Assembly: GCF_003369915.1 (NCBI RefSeq)
Contig: NW_022881614.1
Span: 21,430,336 to 21,494,335 of the forward strand
From: Drosophila miranda
Taxonomy: Eukaryota; Arthropoda; Insecta; Diptera; Drosophilidae
DNA length: 64,000 nt
Reading direction: 5' to 3'
The position numbers and the translations under genes were made by a program. Under the pieces are notes generated by a model. The model worked only from the letters and a program-made list of their open reading frames with translations. It did no database searches and was not told where the DNA came from. Positions 22,922 through 34,706 of the stretch are shown piece by piece (the stretch's first letter is position 1; the number at the start of each line of letters is the position of its first letter).

Positions 22922-23461
22922 CTAAACGATGTCGCCGGCGGCACCGTAGTGGATGCCGTTATTGCGATTATGGTTGTTATGGTGCTCGAGGTGATCCTGT
23001 TCCATCTGCTCCTTGAGGATCTCCAGCTCCCGTATGCCGGAGACCGTCACCTCGTACTTGTGCGTCACCAGAGCCCGATAGAAGTGTATGGCGAAAGCCA
23101 GGAAGATAATCATCACGGGTATCAGCACCACGCAGGCCGACCAGGCCGCCGGCGGGCTCAGAACATAGGACTTTACCCAGCACAGTATGGCTATCTCCAG
23201 CAGGAATAGGATCAACCCCAGCAGCGTCGAAAATGCCCACGCCGTCTCAATGTACCAGTGCAGGCGCTCGTGCGGCGACTCGTGCACCAGGGAGATGCTG
23301 TGCAGGTTGCACACTACCTCGATGTTCGGCAGGATGCAGGTGCTAATCATCAAAGCCAGCATATGCACGGCCACTAGCATAGTGGTGCAGATCGCAAACG
23401 CCACTAGCATTCCGGGCAGAACCTTTGTGTCGGGGTCCAGCTGCACCTCCACCATCGCCAC
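22922..23461 (-). pseudogene. olf186-F: olf186-F (Orai calcium channel), last coding exon only, unit A
   Basis: The exon encodes the 179 C-terminal residues of Drosophila Orai, the pore subunit of the store-operated calcium channel in the plasma membrane. It opens after a consensus acceptor (CCCCCCACAG) with VAMVEVQLD, which holds the pore glutamate at the end of TM1. It continues with TM2 (MLVAFAICTTMLVAVHMLAL), TM3 (WAFSTLLGLILFLLEIAILCWV), TM4 (SACVVLIPVMIIFLAFAIHF) and the STIM-contact coiled coil (ELEILKEQMEQ). The exon encoding the cytosolic N-terminus and most of TM1 is not in the window. This copy reads KVLPGM and WVKSYVLS where the unit-C copy has KVPPGM and WVKFYDLS, so it looks relaxed. 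Without its first exon it is unlikely to be functional. Confidence 0.92.
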
Positions 23462-23641
23462 CTGTGGGGGGACGCAAAAGAGCAGAGGTCGGGAGATTAG
23501 TGAGAGTCGTGGATGGGCTACGGGTTACTCTGCCAAGATCGCCGCTCTCAGGAGGCAATGCTCCTCCTATTATTATTATTAGCCATCTTTCTCAACATTT
23601 TGGCAAGTGTTGCTGGCGCGAGCAGATTTGTTTATATAATA
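23462..23641. other. olf186-F intron remnant and junction with unit B
   Basis: About 115 bases of olf186-F intron lead to a short (ATT)n run at 23567-23582. A further 60 bases of unrecognised DNA follow, and then thr exon 2 begins abruptly at 23642 in unit B. In the minus-strand array the same intron breaks at the (ATT)n run and joins BEL integrase sequence instead. Confidence 0.7.
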
Positions 23642-26600
23642 AGTATCTGGGCCTGGTTCTGGCACTGATGCAGATCGACATGTTTTCCATAGAAGCGCCG
23701 CTCGAACAACAACTGGCACTGAAGTTGCTGCGCATTTGTCGCGACCTGTACAAGGACGTCTCTCCGCAGAACTACTCCATCCAGCTCCTCTACTACTATG
23801 TCAAGCTGTTGTACGTGCGCGAGGCTACGGCGGACTTCAAGTGGACTTACATCGATCTGTGCAAGAAGTTCGTCTACTTCTTCGAGCACAAGGGCGCGAC
23901 GCACGCCAAAGAGCAGTGGTTCATGGACCTGCTGGTGTTCTTCCAGCGCCTGCAGATGCTGCTTCATCAGAGCAGCAACAAGCCTCCCTTAGACATTATT
24001 TGGCAGCAGCTCGAGGGCGACGACAGTCCCGAGGTATACACCGCCCACTTTCAACTGCTGCATGGCTGCCTTGGGCTGACGGTGAACGTAGTGAGGAGTC
24101 CGCTGGGGACCAGCTGCTCCAACGAGGCCTGTAAAAGCATTCGCAGGCATTGCCTTCTCTCCTTCGGGATGTGCGCCCTGGAAGCTTACGTTAACTGGCA
24201 GCCGACGACCGAACAGAAGTCGGACAAGGTACGTCTGCCACAGCTGAAAAACCTTTTACCTCATGAGCTTTCTCTTCAGGCACCCTATAAGCCGCTCTTG
24301 GGCATTCTTGGCTACACCTTGGACGTGGCCAAGAGCATGAATTGCCTGGGGCCCTCCGCCATGGAGCTAGTCAAGCTGGTGCGTCTACTGGCACTCGTGG
24401 CCGAAAAGGTAGCGTGTCCCGAACAAATGTCCCTTGTTCTGGCCTTCTTGGAGCCCTTGCAACATCTACGACCGCTCATCACCAGCCAGAAAATGCTTAG
24501 TGTGCTCCTGCGAATCTACAAAGCCAGTGTCCACTGCAAGAGCTCCGACATGGCCAACCGTCTGCAGTCCACCTACCTTGCGGCCCAAACGAATCCCTCG
24601 CGGTTGCGTTCACAGCTCTTCGTCCACTACCACAATGCCAATAATACGGAGAAGTGCGTCTACGAGTGGCACGAGTCCAGTCCTATGCCCAACCCCCTAA
24701 CCCCCGCCCAAAAGAAAGGCGAATGCTATACGATGTGGATCTGTTGGCCGTGCTGCACTTCCAGAGTGCGCGGCCCGTACCCCTGCTGCAGTCGCTACTA
24801 CGCTGCCGTCACAATGACTACCACCTGGTTCTCCTGGCACGCAAGATGCGCACCGACAGCGAGGTGGTGCGTCAGTGCGAGGAACTGCGCTCCCAGCTGC
24901 AAAGCACGGCCCTCAAGCAACCGCTCAGCCGCATGCAACAGCTGGCCATTGGCCATACCAGTATCAGTGTGCTGCTGGAGGCTTTGGAGGCACAGAAGAC
25001 CAAGTTCTCGATCAAGGAGACGGCCGAGAACAGCCTGGAGGAGTTAATCGTCAAGAACAACTTGCTGGAGCTCAACATTAAGCGGGAGCATCGCCTGGTG
25101 GAGTTGGCCACATCGGCCATCGCTGGCTTCGCAGCCTTCTTCGAACGTGCAGACCAAGAGCCCCTCGGCTGCGACGATACACCAATCGACTGGGAAGCCC
25201 TGATCGACGATGCAGTTGCTGCAGCCATGGCTCTGTCTACCATGGGCTACATGGCGCAGGCCGATGAAGCCTGGCTGCTGATACTCATGATTGGGCAAAT
25301 GCTGGACGAGAGATTCACCTACCTGCGAGCCCTGACCCACTTCCTGGGACAAGACCACCTGAATTCTAACCAGCAGCTCCAACTCTCCGAGGAGGTGGAT
25401 CGAGCGCAGGAGCTGCTCGACGATCTGTGGCCTCAGCTCCAAAACGGATGGTTCTTTAAGCGCCAACATACTATAGTGATGCTCTGCCTCTGCCACATGG
25501 CCAGCTACTATGCGCGGCAGGACTGTCTGTGCCACGCCCAGCTGCTGTTGCTGCAGGCCGAGGAGCTGCGCGCCCAGTTCGATGAGCGAGTTGGCAAGAG
25601 CGACATTGTGCAGATCACAATCCAGACAGTTCGCTTTCGATTGGACTACCTGCGGAAGAAGCGGTGCAGCAGCCTTACTAGGAGGCCGTCGCCCCTGCGA
25701 CAGCTAGACACGCTGGTCGACAGCGTGCGCAACTACTGCACAGTGTCCAGCGTGGACCTGGGAGCCCTGCAGCTGCTGCTGGCTGACCTCGTGAGGGAGA
25801 GCACCGAGTGTGCGGCCAATCGGCTGACCGAGCGGTTCGCCTTTTACGGCACCACGCTTAACCTGGTGCTGCAGTCGGGTATGGCCCTGCGGACCATTGA
25901 GGTGCTCATCTCGTGGCTCTGGATGAACCTGCAGAATGAGTACCTGGACCAGGCGCAGTCCAAGCTGCGCCTCCTGGACCATTTGCTCGCCATCAAGCCG
26001 CTTAGTCGAACGCTGGTGGAGCAGACATCGGCCAAATACATCCCCGCAATAGCCGCCAAGGAAGATCTCAAGGCGAATGCCATGAGCGAGCTGACCAGCA
26101 ACATGCTGCTCATGCAGCTCGTGGAGCCGATAAAGAAGCAGAACCAGCTGGACGTGGCCACACTCAAGTCTCTGCCCATGCACGAGCCAATTCCCACCAG
26201 CCATCAGCTGCAGCGCTATGTGAGCAAGCAAGGGATGCCGCCCCATGTACGGGACAGCATGCAGCTGCAATGTATCTACTTTATCGTGGGATGTCTCCAT
26301 GCCCGCTTCAGCTTCTTGAAAAGGGAGACCGATCAGCTGGACGACTTCTACGTAGGGGCAGGCAATTGGCTGCAGGAGGATCCCGTACGCACCGCCACAC
26401 TGGGCTCCATGCTCGTCGTGCACGAACTCTACCACATCAACTATCTTCGCTTCAGAAAGAAGAACAAGGAGGCTCTCAGCTATGCGGAGGCAGCTCTCAA
26501 ATCAGTGCCCCAAACGGCGGAAATAAACTATAGCTTCAACCTCATGGTCCAGATAAAGACGGCCCGGTTTGAGCTGCATCTCGTTGGCAAAGCGAGGGCG

Positions 26601-27208
26601 AAGACCATTAGGCGAGCCCTCGCTTTTAACACTTCGCCAGAGGATAAACGCAGGAAAGGTGTTGTTGAGGGGACTACCAAGGCAAAATCATCTGCCAGAA
26701 AGACGCCCAGGTTCAAGATATACACGGAGCTGGAATTGCGACCACCCATCGGCTGCAGCAACAGCAGCAGCAGTAGCAGCAAGAGCGGCAATGAGAACAC
26801 GCCACCATCGGATCATGTGGATCTGAATGCCTGCCAGACGATCGAGATAAGCGATGACGATGCTGCTTCGGTTTCCGCTTCGCCTCCGGCTCCCTCTCAA
26901 CTGAAACGATCCCAATCTGTGCCAGCCAAGGCCACAAAGACACGCTCCGCTAGAATTGGTAGCCAACTAAAAGTACCAGAGAGAGAGATACCATGGAAGA
27001 GACGCCTTCCACCTCATCGGCAGCCTCAGTGAAGCGGTATCCGACTAGTGATGCAAGGAGCACTCGTGCCCGCAACATGCAACTCGAGGAAACGCCAGCG
27101 ACCACGCGGGGACGACCACGTCGGAAGGTACCGGAGCCTGCACCTCAGCAGGAGACAGTCAGCCTTAGGCGGCGGCAAAGCAACTTATCAGAACTGACAC
27201 TTGCATAG
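23642..27208 (+). pseudogene. thr: three rows (thr), unit B copy, 5'-truncated and frameshifted
   Basis: Sequence starts mid exon 2 at AGTATCTGGG, so exon 1, intron 1 and roughly 240 N-terminal residues are absent. The intron at 24229-24279 is conserved with GT..AG ends. A net 5-base change near 24718 (after CAAAAGAAA) shifts the frame. The following frame (24730-26980) is otherwise open through the region deleted in unit A. A net 10-base loss near 26980 shifts the C-terminus. The ancestral TGA stop is mutated, so the original frame would run to 27208. No promoter is present. It is a partial duplicate and cannot make full-length Three rows, but it retains a long C-terminal ORF. Confidence 0.93.
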
Positions 27209-27324
27209 GCTTATAATAGTTTAGAGTTTATATTTTTTTGTAGCTTGTCCTTATTCCATTTGATTGTGTATTTATAAACGTTATGGCAAGGAGATCGACC
27301 TTCCAGAGAATGTCTAAAATGTTC

Positions 27325-27995
27325 TTATTGCTTGAGCACGCGTATCAGCGAACTCTTGCAGATGTCCTGGACCCACCGACCAAACTGAATCCGATTCTGT
27401 CCGTGGTCGAAGAAGCCAGCGCCCGACTTGCAGCCCTCCTGGAACTCTCCCACATAGCGCTTTCCGTTTGCTGAACACAGACGAAACATATGGATCGACG
27501 AGGATTCTACTGAACTTTCATTTTGTTAGAGGACTCACCCGAGAAGAGGACGCCCCGTCCGTGCATGGCATCCTGGAGCCATTCCCCCACATAGACGCGT
27601 CCGTCCGCATACCAATGTATGCCGCGTCCTTGCCGCTTGTTCATCTGCCACTGACCAAAGTAGACGGATCCATCGTCGTAGTACTGTTTTCCCTCCCCGC
27701 TGCGCTTGTCATGGCGCCAATGACCCACATAGAGGCGATGCACCTGGCCATCAGGGGACTCCCGCCACATGGATCCGTAGCCATGACGTTGGCCCCGCTG
27801 CCACTGGCCCTCGTACACCAATCCACGACGGCTCGATTTCACTCCATAGCCGTGGTGTTGGTTCCTCAGCCACTTTCCCTGATAGCGGCCATGTCCTCCG
27901 GCAGGATAGCGCAGGCTTCGAACACCATTGCCGCCACCAGCATGGCACGACATGTTGCAGACAACTGAGCCCCAGCCCCGCTTTGGGTTTGTCAT
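27325..27995 (-). CDS. MORN-repeat protein, MORN3-like, unit B (intact)
   Basis: Exons 27995-27539 and 27470-27325 with the same intron as the unit A copy; 200 residues. It differs from unit A by very few substitutions (for example HWRHDKRSG for HWRHGKRSG) and has no stops. All six MORN repeats are kept. Upstream sequence is shared with unit A only to 28173, then changes to unrelated DNA, so any promoter element farther upstream differs. Two intact copies near decayed thr copies suggest this gene is under more constraint in these units, or was copied more recently. Confidence 0.83.
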
Positions 27996-28173
27996 CTGTG
28001 CTCTTCTTTCGTGTCCTGGGGTGCGTGCGGTGTCCCTTTTCTAATCAACCCCAACCATGTGTCCTGGCTCCGTTTGCCCCCATCCAAAAACTTTCGTTAG
28101 CTAGTCGCTCTTCCAGTCGCTCCTGGCACGCAAGCCTAACGACCTGATGGAGGTCAGGCGGGGGGAACGGCAA

Positions 28174-29727
28174 TACGGATTTTGTTTGTAGAAAACTCGG
28201 AGCTCGCTTGCAAACACGACCGCACTTGGAAACTCAAACTCAAAAACTCGTGCCTGTGTGTGTGTGTGTGTGTGTGTGTGTGGAAACGTCTAATGTCCAA
28301 TTTCAATTTGGACTGGCTGTCGAGGCTGACAGAACCTCCTCGTTGCCGCCGTCCACCGCAAATGGCAAACAATGTGAAAGGTGCCACCAGTCCCTATTGA
28401 AGCACTCCCAGTCGAGGCAGAGGCAGAGATTTAGAAAAATTAGCGACATGCTGTGTGACGTGACTCGACTGCATTACGTCCTGTCCCAGGACCCGGTCCT
28501 TGCCGCCCTGCCGTGGCTTTTCTTGCCACATGCACGCCTCTGACAGAGGCAGCTCCTGGACAGCTTTTCACTAACGACACAACTAAATTATTTAAAAACT
28601 CTCTAAGTGCAAAGAGGCTTTGTGCAATTAAATGCGTTCTCAGCTCGCTACGCACACATGTGGCACGCTCTGGCCGAAGAAGGTTCGCCCAACGTGGTTC
28701 CTTCTGTAATGATAATAATTACTTCGACTCTGGTCACATATGCGAATGTGTGATGCGGAGTGGTTGCTGTATGCTGGATGCTGGATGCCCTGCGTGTGCG
28801 GCTAATTACAATAAATTTGATATTGTCTGGCATTGTTTTGGCCCTTGCGGCTGTAAACTTTAAGTGGCTCTGGCAGCATCTCCGGAGACCAGACCAAGTT
28901 TTCTGCCATCGATACTGGAATGGGGAGAGGGAGAGCGCAGTAAGGGCAGTGTCTGGCTAATTGTCTTCTAAATTATGATAAGGAACTTTCCCCAGCTTGA
29001 ACCGAGTGGCTTAAAAGGGTCAGACAGGTCAGTTCTCATAGTTTAAAGGACTGTTGTGGAACTCAATGAAGTATAGAGAACCCCCAATTCTCCAATATCT
29101 TCTCCGCAGACAGCTAATATCTTCCCCCCCCCATCAGGATCCCATATATGTTCATGTCTTTTGTGTATCCCAAAACCCTGATGTCAGGTCTCCCTCTGGG
29201 CTAAGGATATTTTTAACAATCATGGAAAATCAAAACAAATGTCAAACGATTTGCTTTAATGCCTTCACCTCAGACTCGGAGACTGCAGTGATTTGCCTGG
29301 GGAATACGGAGTACACGGGCGGAGAGTCCTTCATTTTTATTATAAGAGTACCCACACCAGCCCATCCTCGGGGGTGCTTTCTGAAAGGGGTGCAACATAT
29401 GCGCGCTTCATAAAGTGGCCTTCCCATCGACCCCTACCTCCCTTCCCCTCGGCCGTCGTGCCCGCCTCTTGGGCGAGGTCTTCTGGTGCATGCCAAATGG
29501 CAAGGAAGATGCAGTCAAGTCGTGCGCCAGCTGAGAGCGCAATTTAGTATATTAAAAATATATTAAAAGACAATAATGCATATGTCGGCGGGGCCCGTTG
29601 TCGTTTTGTTTTATTGCATATTTATTTTTTATAGCGAAAGTAGCAAAATATAAATCGTTGTAACGCCGACTGGAGGTGGGGCCACATATTTTGGCCCTCC
29701 CTCATCTCATCTGTTCTCTTTATTTTT
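28174..29727. other. Unique-looking non-coding spacer with (TG)n tract
   Basis: Begins where unit B homology stops after CGGCAATA. A (TG)14 microsatellite is at 28255-28282. Short open frames exist but none shows codon structure or a known domain. It may be intronic or intergenic DNA from elsewhere on the chromosome. Confidence 0.5.
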
Positions 29728-30766
29728 ATACCCGATACTCAAAATGAGTATTGGGGTATATTAGATTTGTGTTAAAAGTGGATGTGTGTAACGTCCAGAA
29801 GGAATCGTTTCCGACCCCATAAAGTATAGATATTCTTGATCAGCATCAATAGCCGAGTCGATTGAGCCCTGTCTGTCTGTCCGTCCGTCCGTCTGTCCGT
29901 CTGTCCGTCTGTCCGTCCCCTTCAGCGCCTAATGCTCAAAGACTATAAGAGCTAGAGCAACGTTGTTTTGGATCCAGACTTCCGTGATATGTCACTGTGG
30001 CATCCACAATTTTAAAGATACGAGAAAACCAAAAACGCAGAATCGTAGAGGATGAATGTGTTCTAGAGTGCAAAATCTGAACCAGATCGTATAATTATGA
30101 TAGCCAGAATCAAGAAAACTATTTCATTCTTTCTCGCTCTGTCTCTCTCTAACACACAGGTTTCATGGTCGGTTTTGCCAATTGCAAAATATGAGTTCAA
30201 GGATCTCAGAACCCATAAGAGCTAGAGCAACCAAATTTGGTATCCACACTCCTGTGATATCGGACCTTGACCGTTACGTGTCAAAATTTCGCCACACCCC
30301 CTTCCGCCTCCGCAAAGGACGAAAATCTGGGGCCTCCACAAATCTCAGAGACTATTAACGCAAGAGTAACCAAATTGAGTATCCGCACTCCTGTTAGATC
30401 TCACTATAAAACGTATATCTAATAATTTCGCCCCACCCCCTTCCGCCAACACAAAGGACGTGCATCCACAATATTGCAGATTCGAGAAAACTAAAAACGC
30501 AGAATCATAGATAACGACCATAGCTATCCGATTGCTGAATCTGAATCAGATCATATAATTTGTATAGCCAAAAGGAACAAATCAATTTGCACTGGCTACG
30601 CAGCGCGCGACGTCACGCTCAGACTGATTTTCTGTCTCTCTCGCACGCACTCTTTGTCGTGTCGTTTAATATTAGCGGCGTCTGCCGGAGGAGAGGCATA
30701 CTGACTTAGTATCGGGTATAACTGTAGAGTTGCGGTCTCCGCAGCAACTCACAACGTTCCCCTCGT
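29728..30766 (+). mobile_element. DINE-1/ISY-like Helitron derivative, full length
   Basis: About 1.04 kb from ATACCCGATACTCAAAATGA to CAACGTTCCCCTCGTTT. It carries the hallmark DINE-1/INE-1 block (AAGGAATCGTTTCCGACCCC, TAAAGTATAGATATTC, CAATAGCCGAGTCGATTGAG) and the GTCY-rich minisatellite core (29870-29920). It ends with a short inverted match to the start (AGTATCGGGTATAA). No coding capacity. In D. miranda elements of this kind are called ISY/ISX; the family name is from memory. Confidence 0.8.
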
Positions 30767-31176
30767 TTTTTTTGGCAAGCACAGACATAAGCTCTGCCAA
30801 TCGCATATGGTGCTCAGGCACATACACGGGCACACTAGGCTGCGCTCCGTATTAAGTTATCGATTCGCTTTTTGCCAGAGCCGGAATCGGTTTGTGGCTG
30901 GGGGGCTGGGTACCGGCCAACCAGCAGCAGAATTCAATCATAAAAGTTCAGTAATCCGCTTTGCCACGATTGCATTTCAATTTGCGCAACATTTCTGTGC
31001 AAAAACTTAATTTTCCACCAATTAGGTTTTCGGGGTACATGAGTTTGCATGGAAATTGGTAATTGATGGCGGCAAGTGTGTGTGTACCCCGAGATTCCAA
31101 GCTTTAGGGGCTTCGAAAAGAGTTGAATATTGTGCCCAGAGTGCTAGGGATTCTATAGTTGGGTTGTTCTTAATTT
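30767..31176. other. Non-coding DNA between DINE copies (first tandem copy)
   Basis: No gene recognised. Repeated at about 35661-36070 with few differences. Confidence 0.5.
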
Positions 31177-31809
31177 ACCCGATACTCAAAATGAGTATTG
31201 GGGTATATTAGATTTGTGGTAAAAGTGGATGTGTGTAACGTGCAGAAGGAATCGTTTCCGACCCCATAAAGTATATATATTCTGGATAAGCATCAATAGC
31301 CGAGTCGATTGAGCCCTGTCTGTCTGTCCGTCCGCCCGTCTGTCCGTCTGTCCGTCCCCTTCAGCGCCTAGTGCTCAAAGACTATAAGAGCTATAGCAAC
31401 GATGTTTTGGGTCCAGACATCTGTGATATGTCACTTCTACAAAAATATTTCAAAACTTTGCCCCACCCCCTTCCGCCCACACAAAGAACGAAAATCTGTT
31501 GCATCCACAATATTGCACATTCGAGAAAACTAAAAACGCAGAATCATAGATAATGACCATATCTATCAGATTGCTGAATCTGGATCAGATCAGATCATTT
31601 TTATAGCCAATAGGAACAAATCAATTTGCAGTGGCTACGCAGCGCCCGACGTCACGCTCAGACTGATTTTCTGTCTCTCTCGCACGCACTCGTTGTCGTG
31701 TCGTTTAATATTAGCGGCGTCTGCCGGAGGAGAGCCATACTGACTTAGTATCGGGTATAACCGTAGAGTTGCGGTGTCCGCAGCAACTCACAACGTTCCC
31801 CCTCGTTTT
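31177..31809 (+). mobile_element. DINE-1/ISY-like element, internally deleted
   Basis: Both ends match the full element at 29728-30766, but about 400 bases between the TACAAAAATATTTCAAAAC block and the AACGAAAATCTGTTGC block are missing. Confidence 0.8.
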
Positions 31810-33453
31810 GTATAGAATATACCGAGCGACTAGTTCCCATTGACCTTCATGTGCCCGCTAACGGCCTTAGCTGTTATGTTAATGGCCAGGCGGCATCATG
31901 TGGCGCTCAAAAAGTCATTGAGCATATTTATTGATCCCCCGGCGCACCGACACACAGACACCTGAAAAGAAACGAAGCGGAATGGCCGCCAAATGGAGCT
32001 CTGATAATGCTAATTTTATTCAAAGGTTATGCCATTACAATCGGCGACCACGACCACGGCTACGACCAGCTGAGGGCCCCCAACGAGTCGGAGACGGGGG
32101 AGGGTTGACTTGCATCGAAGAGAAACCTCGCCATGCAGCATTTATTGCCAGCGAAGCGTATTTGGCACATTTAATGCGGCGCATAATGGGGAACGCCATT
32201 AAATGTCCATTGACATGGCGGTGCAGGGCCAGGAGCCAGCACAGTGGTTTGAAATTGCCTTCAAGCTGCCCTCTAGAGGTTAGCATAGACCCTGGGCCAA
32301 GGCTCCGCAGTGATTCCACTGTGTCGTGTGGCTCTGCCAATGGCGCATCGCAAATCGAATGCGAAACGAGCGTAAATCGTGACCAGCCAGGATCTGCTTA
32401 GTTTTCTTATTAGCTGCGATTACATTTTATGTTTCTTATTGGGTCAACATGGCGTATGCCACTTCGCCTCTCCTACGCACTCCCCTCCCAGCCACGCAGA
32501 CACAGGGCGAATACGTTATATACAGTTTGTATGCTTAACCAGAGTCGCAGCTGTTGTTCTTGCTTCTGCAGTGGCTGTTAGTATTTGGTTGTTGGTTTTG
32601 TACTTTGCTTTTAGCGGTTTTCTGACACCCCTTACATGGCAAGTGTATTCGCTTCAAAGTTGGGTAGGGAGCTGCTTGTGGGGGACTGTAAATGATTTGG
32701 CAACTCCCAAATATACCTTTTCGACTCAGTCCTCAGGCAGAGGGCATCTTCTAGTCGCCATTGCCCGTCTTTGCCGTTTCCAGCTTGTTTTTCCCATCTT
32801 CCTTTTTTCGACTTCTGTACGTGGCCAAGTTGCAAAATGTCGAAAGTCGTCGTCGCATCAAATATGTTGAAAAGCAATTGGCAGGCGGCGCTACCTACCC
32901 CTGTCCGATCGTGTCCGCCCGTGTCCGCTCCGTCTGACCGTCCGGCTGGGTTCTGCCAGCAGCTGAAGCTTCTTGTCTACTAATGCGCTGCTCTTGGAAT
33001 TTCTTCATTGAGTACGTGCATTACATATCAAATCACAAGGAAGAATTCCATCTCAAAGCTCGTCGAAAATTAAATGCATTTTCCGTTGCATACTTGCAGG
33101 CGCGCGCGTTCAAGTGTGCAGCAATTTATTGGTAGCTTCCGCCGCATCCCGCCCATAGATTGCCACCATGCTGTTGATCGTTGAAGTTTTAATTGCTCGC
33201 TTCATTTGCGGTGCCAATACAAGCAGTTCAATGCACGGGCTGTGCAGGGGCTGTGCTGCAACGCTCCATGATTGTGGAAATCAATTTCCTGAAGCAGCAA
33301 CCAACCGCAATCGGCAGACAAAACAAAGAGACATTCAGCTGCAGCAATGCATATCAATTGCCGCTGACAATTTCAAATAGAAAACGTCTCAGCATGCCAG
33401 TACAACTCTGAATGAATAACAACAACAGAAACAGCAGCAGCAGGGCCAACCAC
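31810..33453. other. Non-coding DNA in first tandem copy
   Basis: No protein domain or RNA gene recognised. A few open frames (for example 32379-32870) give hydrophobic, low-information translations and are not called. The texture is like Drosophila intronic or intergenic DNA. Repeated at 36704-38348. Confidence 0.5.
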
Positions 33454-34043
33454 TTTTTTTTTATTTTTTTTTTTTTTTTTTTTTTTTTTATTAATCTTTG
33501 AATCCGTACATTGCATATAACGTATCTTAACATCACTGGTAAATAATATTGGGGTAGCCAAACCTAATGCTAAATGCGAGAGGACTTACAAAAAATATAA
33601 TATTATAATATTGTGAGGGAAACTTAGAGTTGGCCAATAGTTTTGGCAAAACCCAATCTCTTCAACCGCCTCAAAGGCCTGGCAGGTAGTAATCGTCTGG
33701 CGAGCATACTATGGTGTCTAATTAGCCTGTCACTGTATCTGCTGGTGTGCCTTCCAATCTGCTCCTCTACTGTATGAAGATTCAAATCCCGATGTAGGGT
33801 GGAGCCGCGCACGTACCAAGGGCAGTTCGTTATTTGCCTCATGGCGCGATTCTGCAAGACCTGTATCCGTTTATAGTTCGATTTGGCAGCTATACCCCAA
33901 ATCTGCACACCGTAGAGCCAGATCGGGGCTACACAGTGTACATAAACTGCTCTTTTGGCTCTCAGTGACATGGTGCTTCTTCTGTTAATCAGCCACCGCA
34001 ATTGCTGCATTCTTTGCCCACATTTACGAGCCGTAGCTTTCAA
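33454..34043 (-). mobile_element. Jockey-type LINE, 5'-truncated, minus strand (first copy)
   Basis: On the minus strand a 140-residue RT C-terminus is followed by about 130 bases of 3' UTR and a poly(A) tail, seen as the T-run at 33454-33489. The 5' end is truncated at 34043, where a DINE begins. Confidence 0.85.
33624..34043 (-). pseudogene. Jockey-clade reverse transcriptase C-terminal fragment
   Basis: The frame contains QLRWLINRRSTMSLRAKRAV, then PIWLYGVQIWGIAAKSN, NCPWYVRGSTLHRDL and a final RLKRLGFAKTIG. This is the conserved C-terminal region of jockey-clade RT proteins (the IxxYGxQxWG and WYV...HRDL blocks). The catalytic RT core and endonuclease are missing through 5' truncation. 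No internal stops are seen, so insertion is recent. The second tandem copy is at 38524-38910. Confidence 0.88.
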
Positions 34044-34512
34044 GTACTCAAAATGAGTATTGGGGTATATTAGATTTGTGGTAAAAGTCGATGTGTGTAA
34101 CGTCCAGAAGGAATCGTTTTCGACCCCATAAAGTATATATATTCTTGATCAGCATCAATAGCCGAGTCGATTGAGCCATGTCTGTCTGTCCGTCTGTCCG
34201 TCTGTCCGTCCGTCCGTCCGTCCGTCTGTCCGTCCCCTTCAGCGCCTAGTGCTCAAAGACTATAAGAGCTAGAGCAACGATGTTTTGGATCCAGACTTCT
34301 GTGATACGTCACTGCTACAAAAATATTTCAAAACTTCGCCCCGCCCACCTCCGCCCCACAAAGGACGAAAATCTGTTGCATCCACAATATTGCACATTCG
34401 AGAAAACTAAAAACGCAGAATCATAGATAATGACTATATCTATCAGATTGCTGAATCTGGATCAGATCGGATCATTTTTGTAGCCAAAAGCAAGAAATCA
34501 ATTTGCAGTGGC
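34044..34512 (+). mobile_element. DINE-1/ISY-like 5' part, plus orientation
   Basis: Begins TACTCAAAATGAGTATTGGG directly against the jockey fragment. It includes the GTCY minisatellite (34178-34236) and stops at CAATTTGCAGTGGC, where the recurring 194-bp segment begins. Confidence 0.78.
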
Positions 34513-34706
34513 CACGTAGAAGCAATTAATTAGAAAAAAAAGGGAAATAGAGTCCCTGGTGCAGGTGGCTCCTCTGTTGGCATAACCTCCATTCTCGTGC
34601 CCAGTCCCATGGCCGGGGCCTCCTCTCCTGCCATTACCATACCAGGTGCATGGCTCAAAGTCGGGCTGTGTCGTCTTTGAGCTGCTCTGTCTGCCCAAGA
34701 ACAAAC
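34513..34706. repeat. Recurring ~195-bp segment embedded between opposed DINE arms, copy 1
   Basis: DNA unrelated to the standard DINE, lying between a plus-oriented DINE 5' part and a minus-oriented DINE 3' end. On the minus strand it is open in two frames; one reads SHAPGMVMAGEEAPAMGLGT and the other CTWYGNGRRGGPGHGTG. TTGTTCTTGGGCAG followed by ACAGAG resembles a splice acceptor. Five more copies lie at 39418-39611, 41975-42170, 42336-42486 (reversed), 44147-44337 and 45591-45784 (reversed). It could be a gene fragment captured by a Helitron; no source gene is recognised. Confidence 0.65.

Noticed and set aside
23425-25047. A 540-codon plus-strand frame starting in antisense olf186-F DNA and running into thr
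   Set aside because: The N-terminal part is antisense olf186-F exon and intron. The rest is the truncated thr copy, and the frame leaves thr after the 5-base change near 24718.
28208-28543. Open frames around the (TG)n tract
   Set aside because: The reading is dominated by the repeat (CVCVCV) and flanks show no codon structure.
29870-29920. GTCY-rich tandem tract as an independent satellite or CRISPR-like array
   Set aside because: It is the usual minisatellite core of DINE-1-type elements and occurs in nearly every copy here. There are no spacers.
32379-32870. 163-codon hydrophobic frame, repeated at 37274-37765
   Set aside because: No conserved domain and low-information composition. It is preserved in both copies only because the 4.9-kb duplication is recent.
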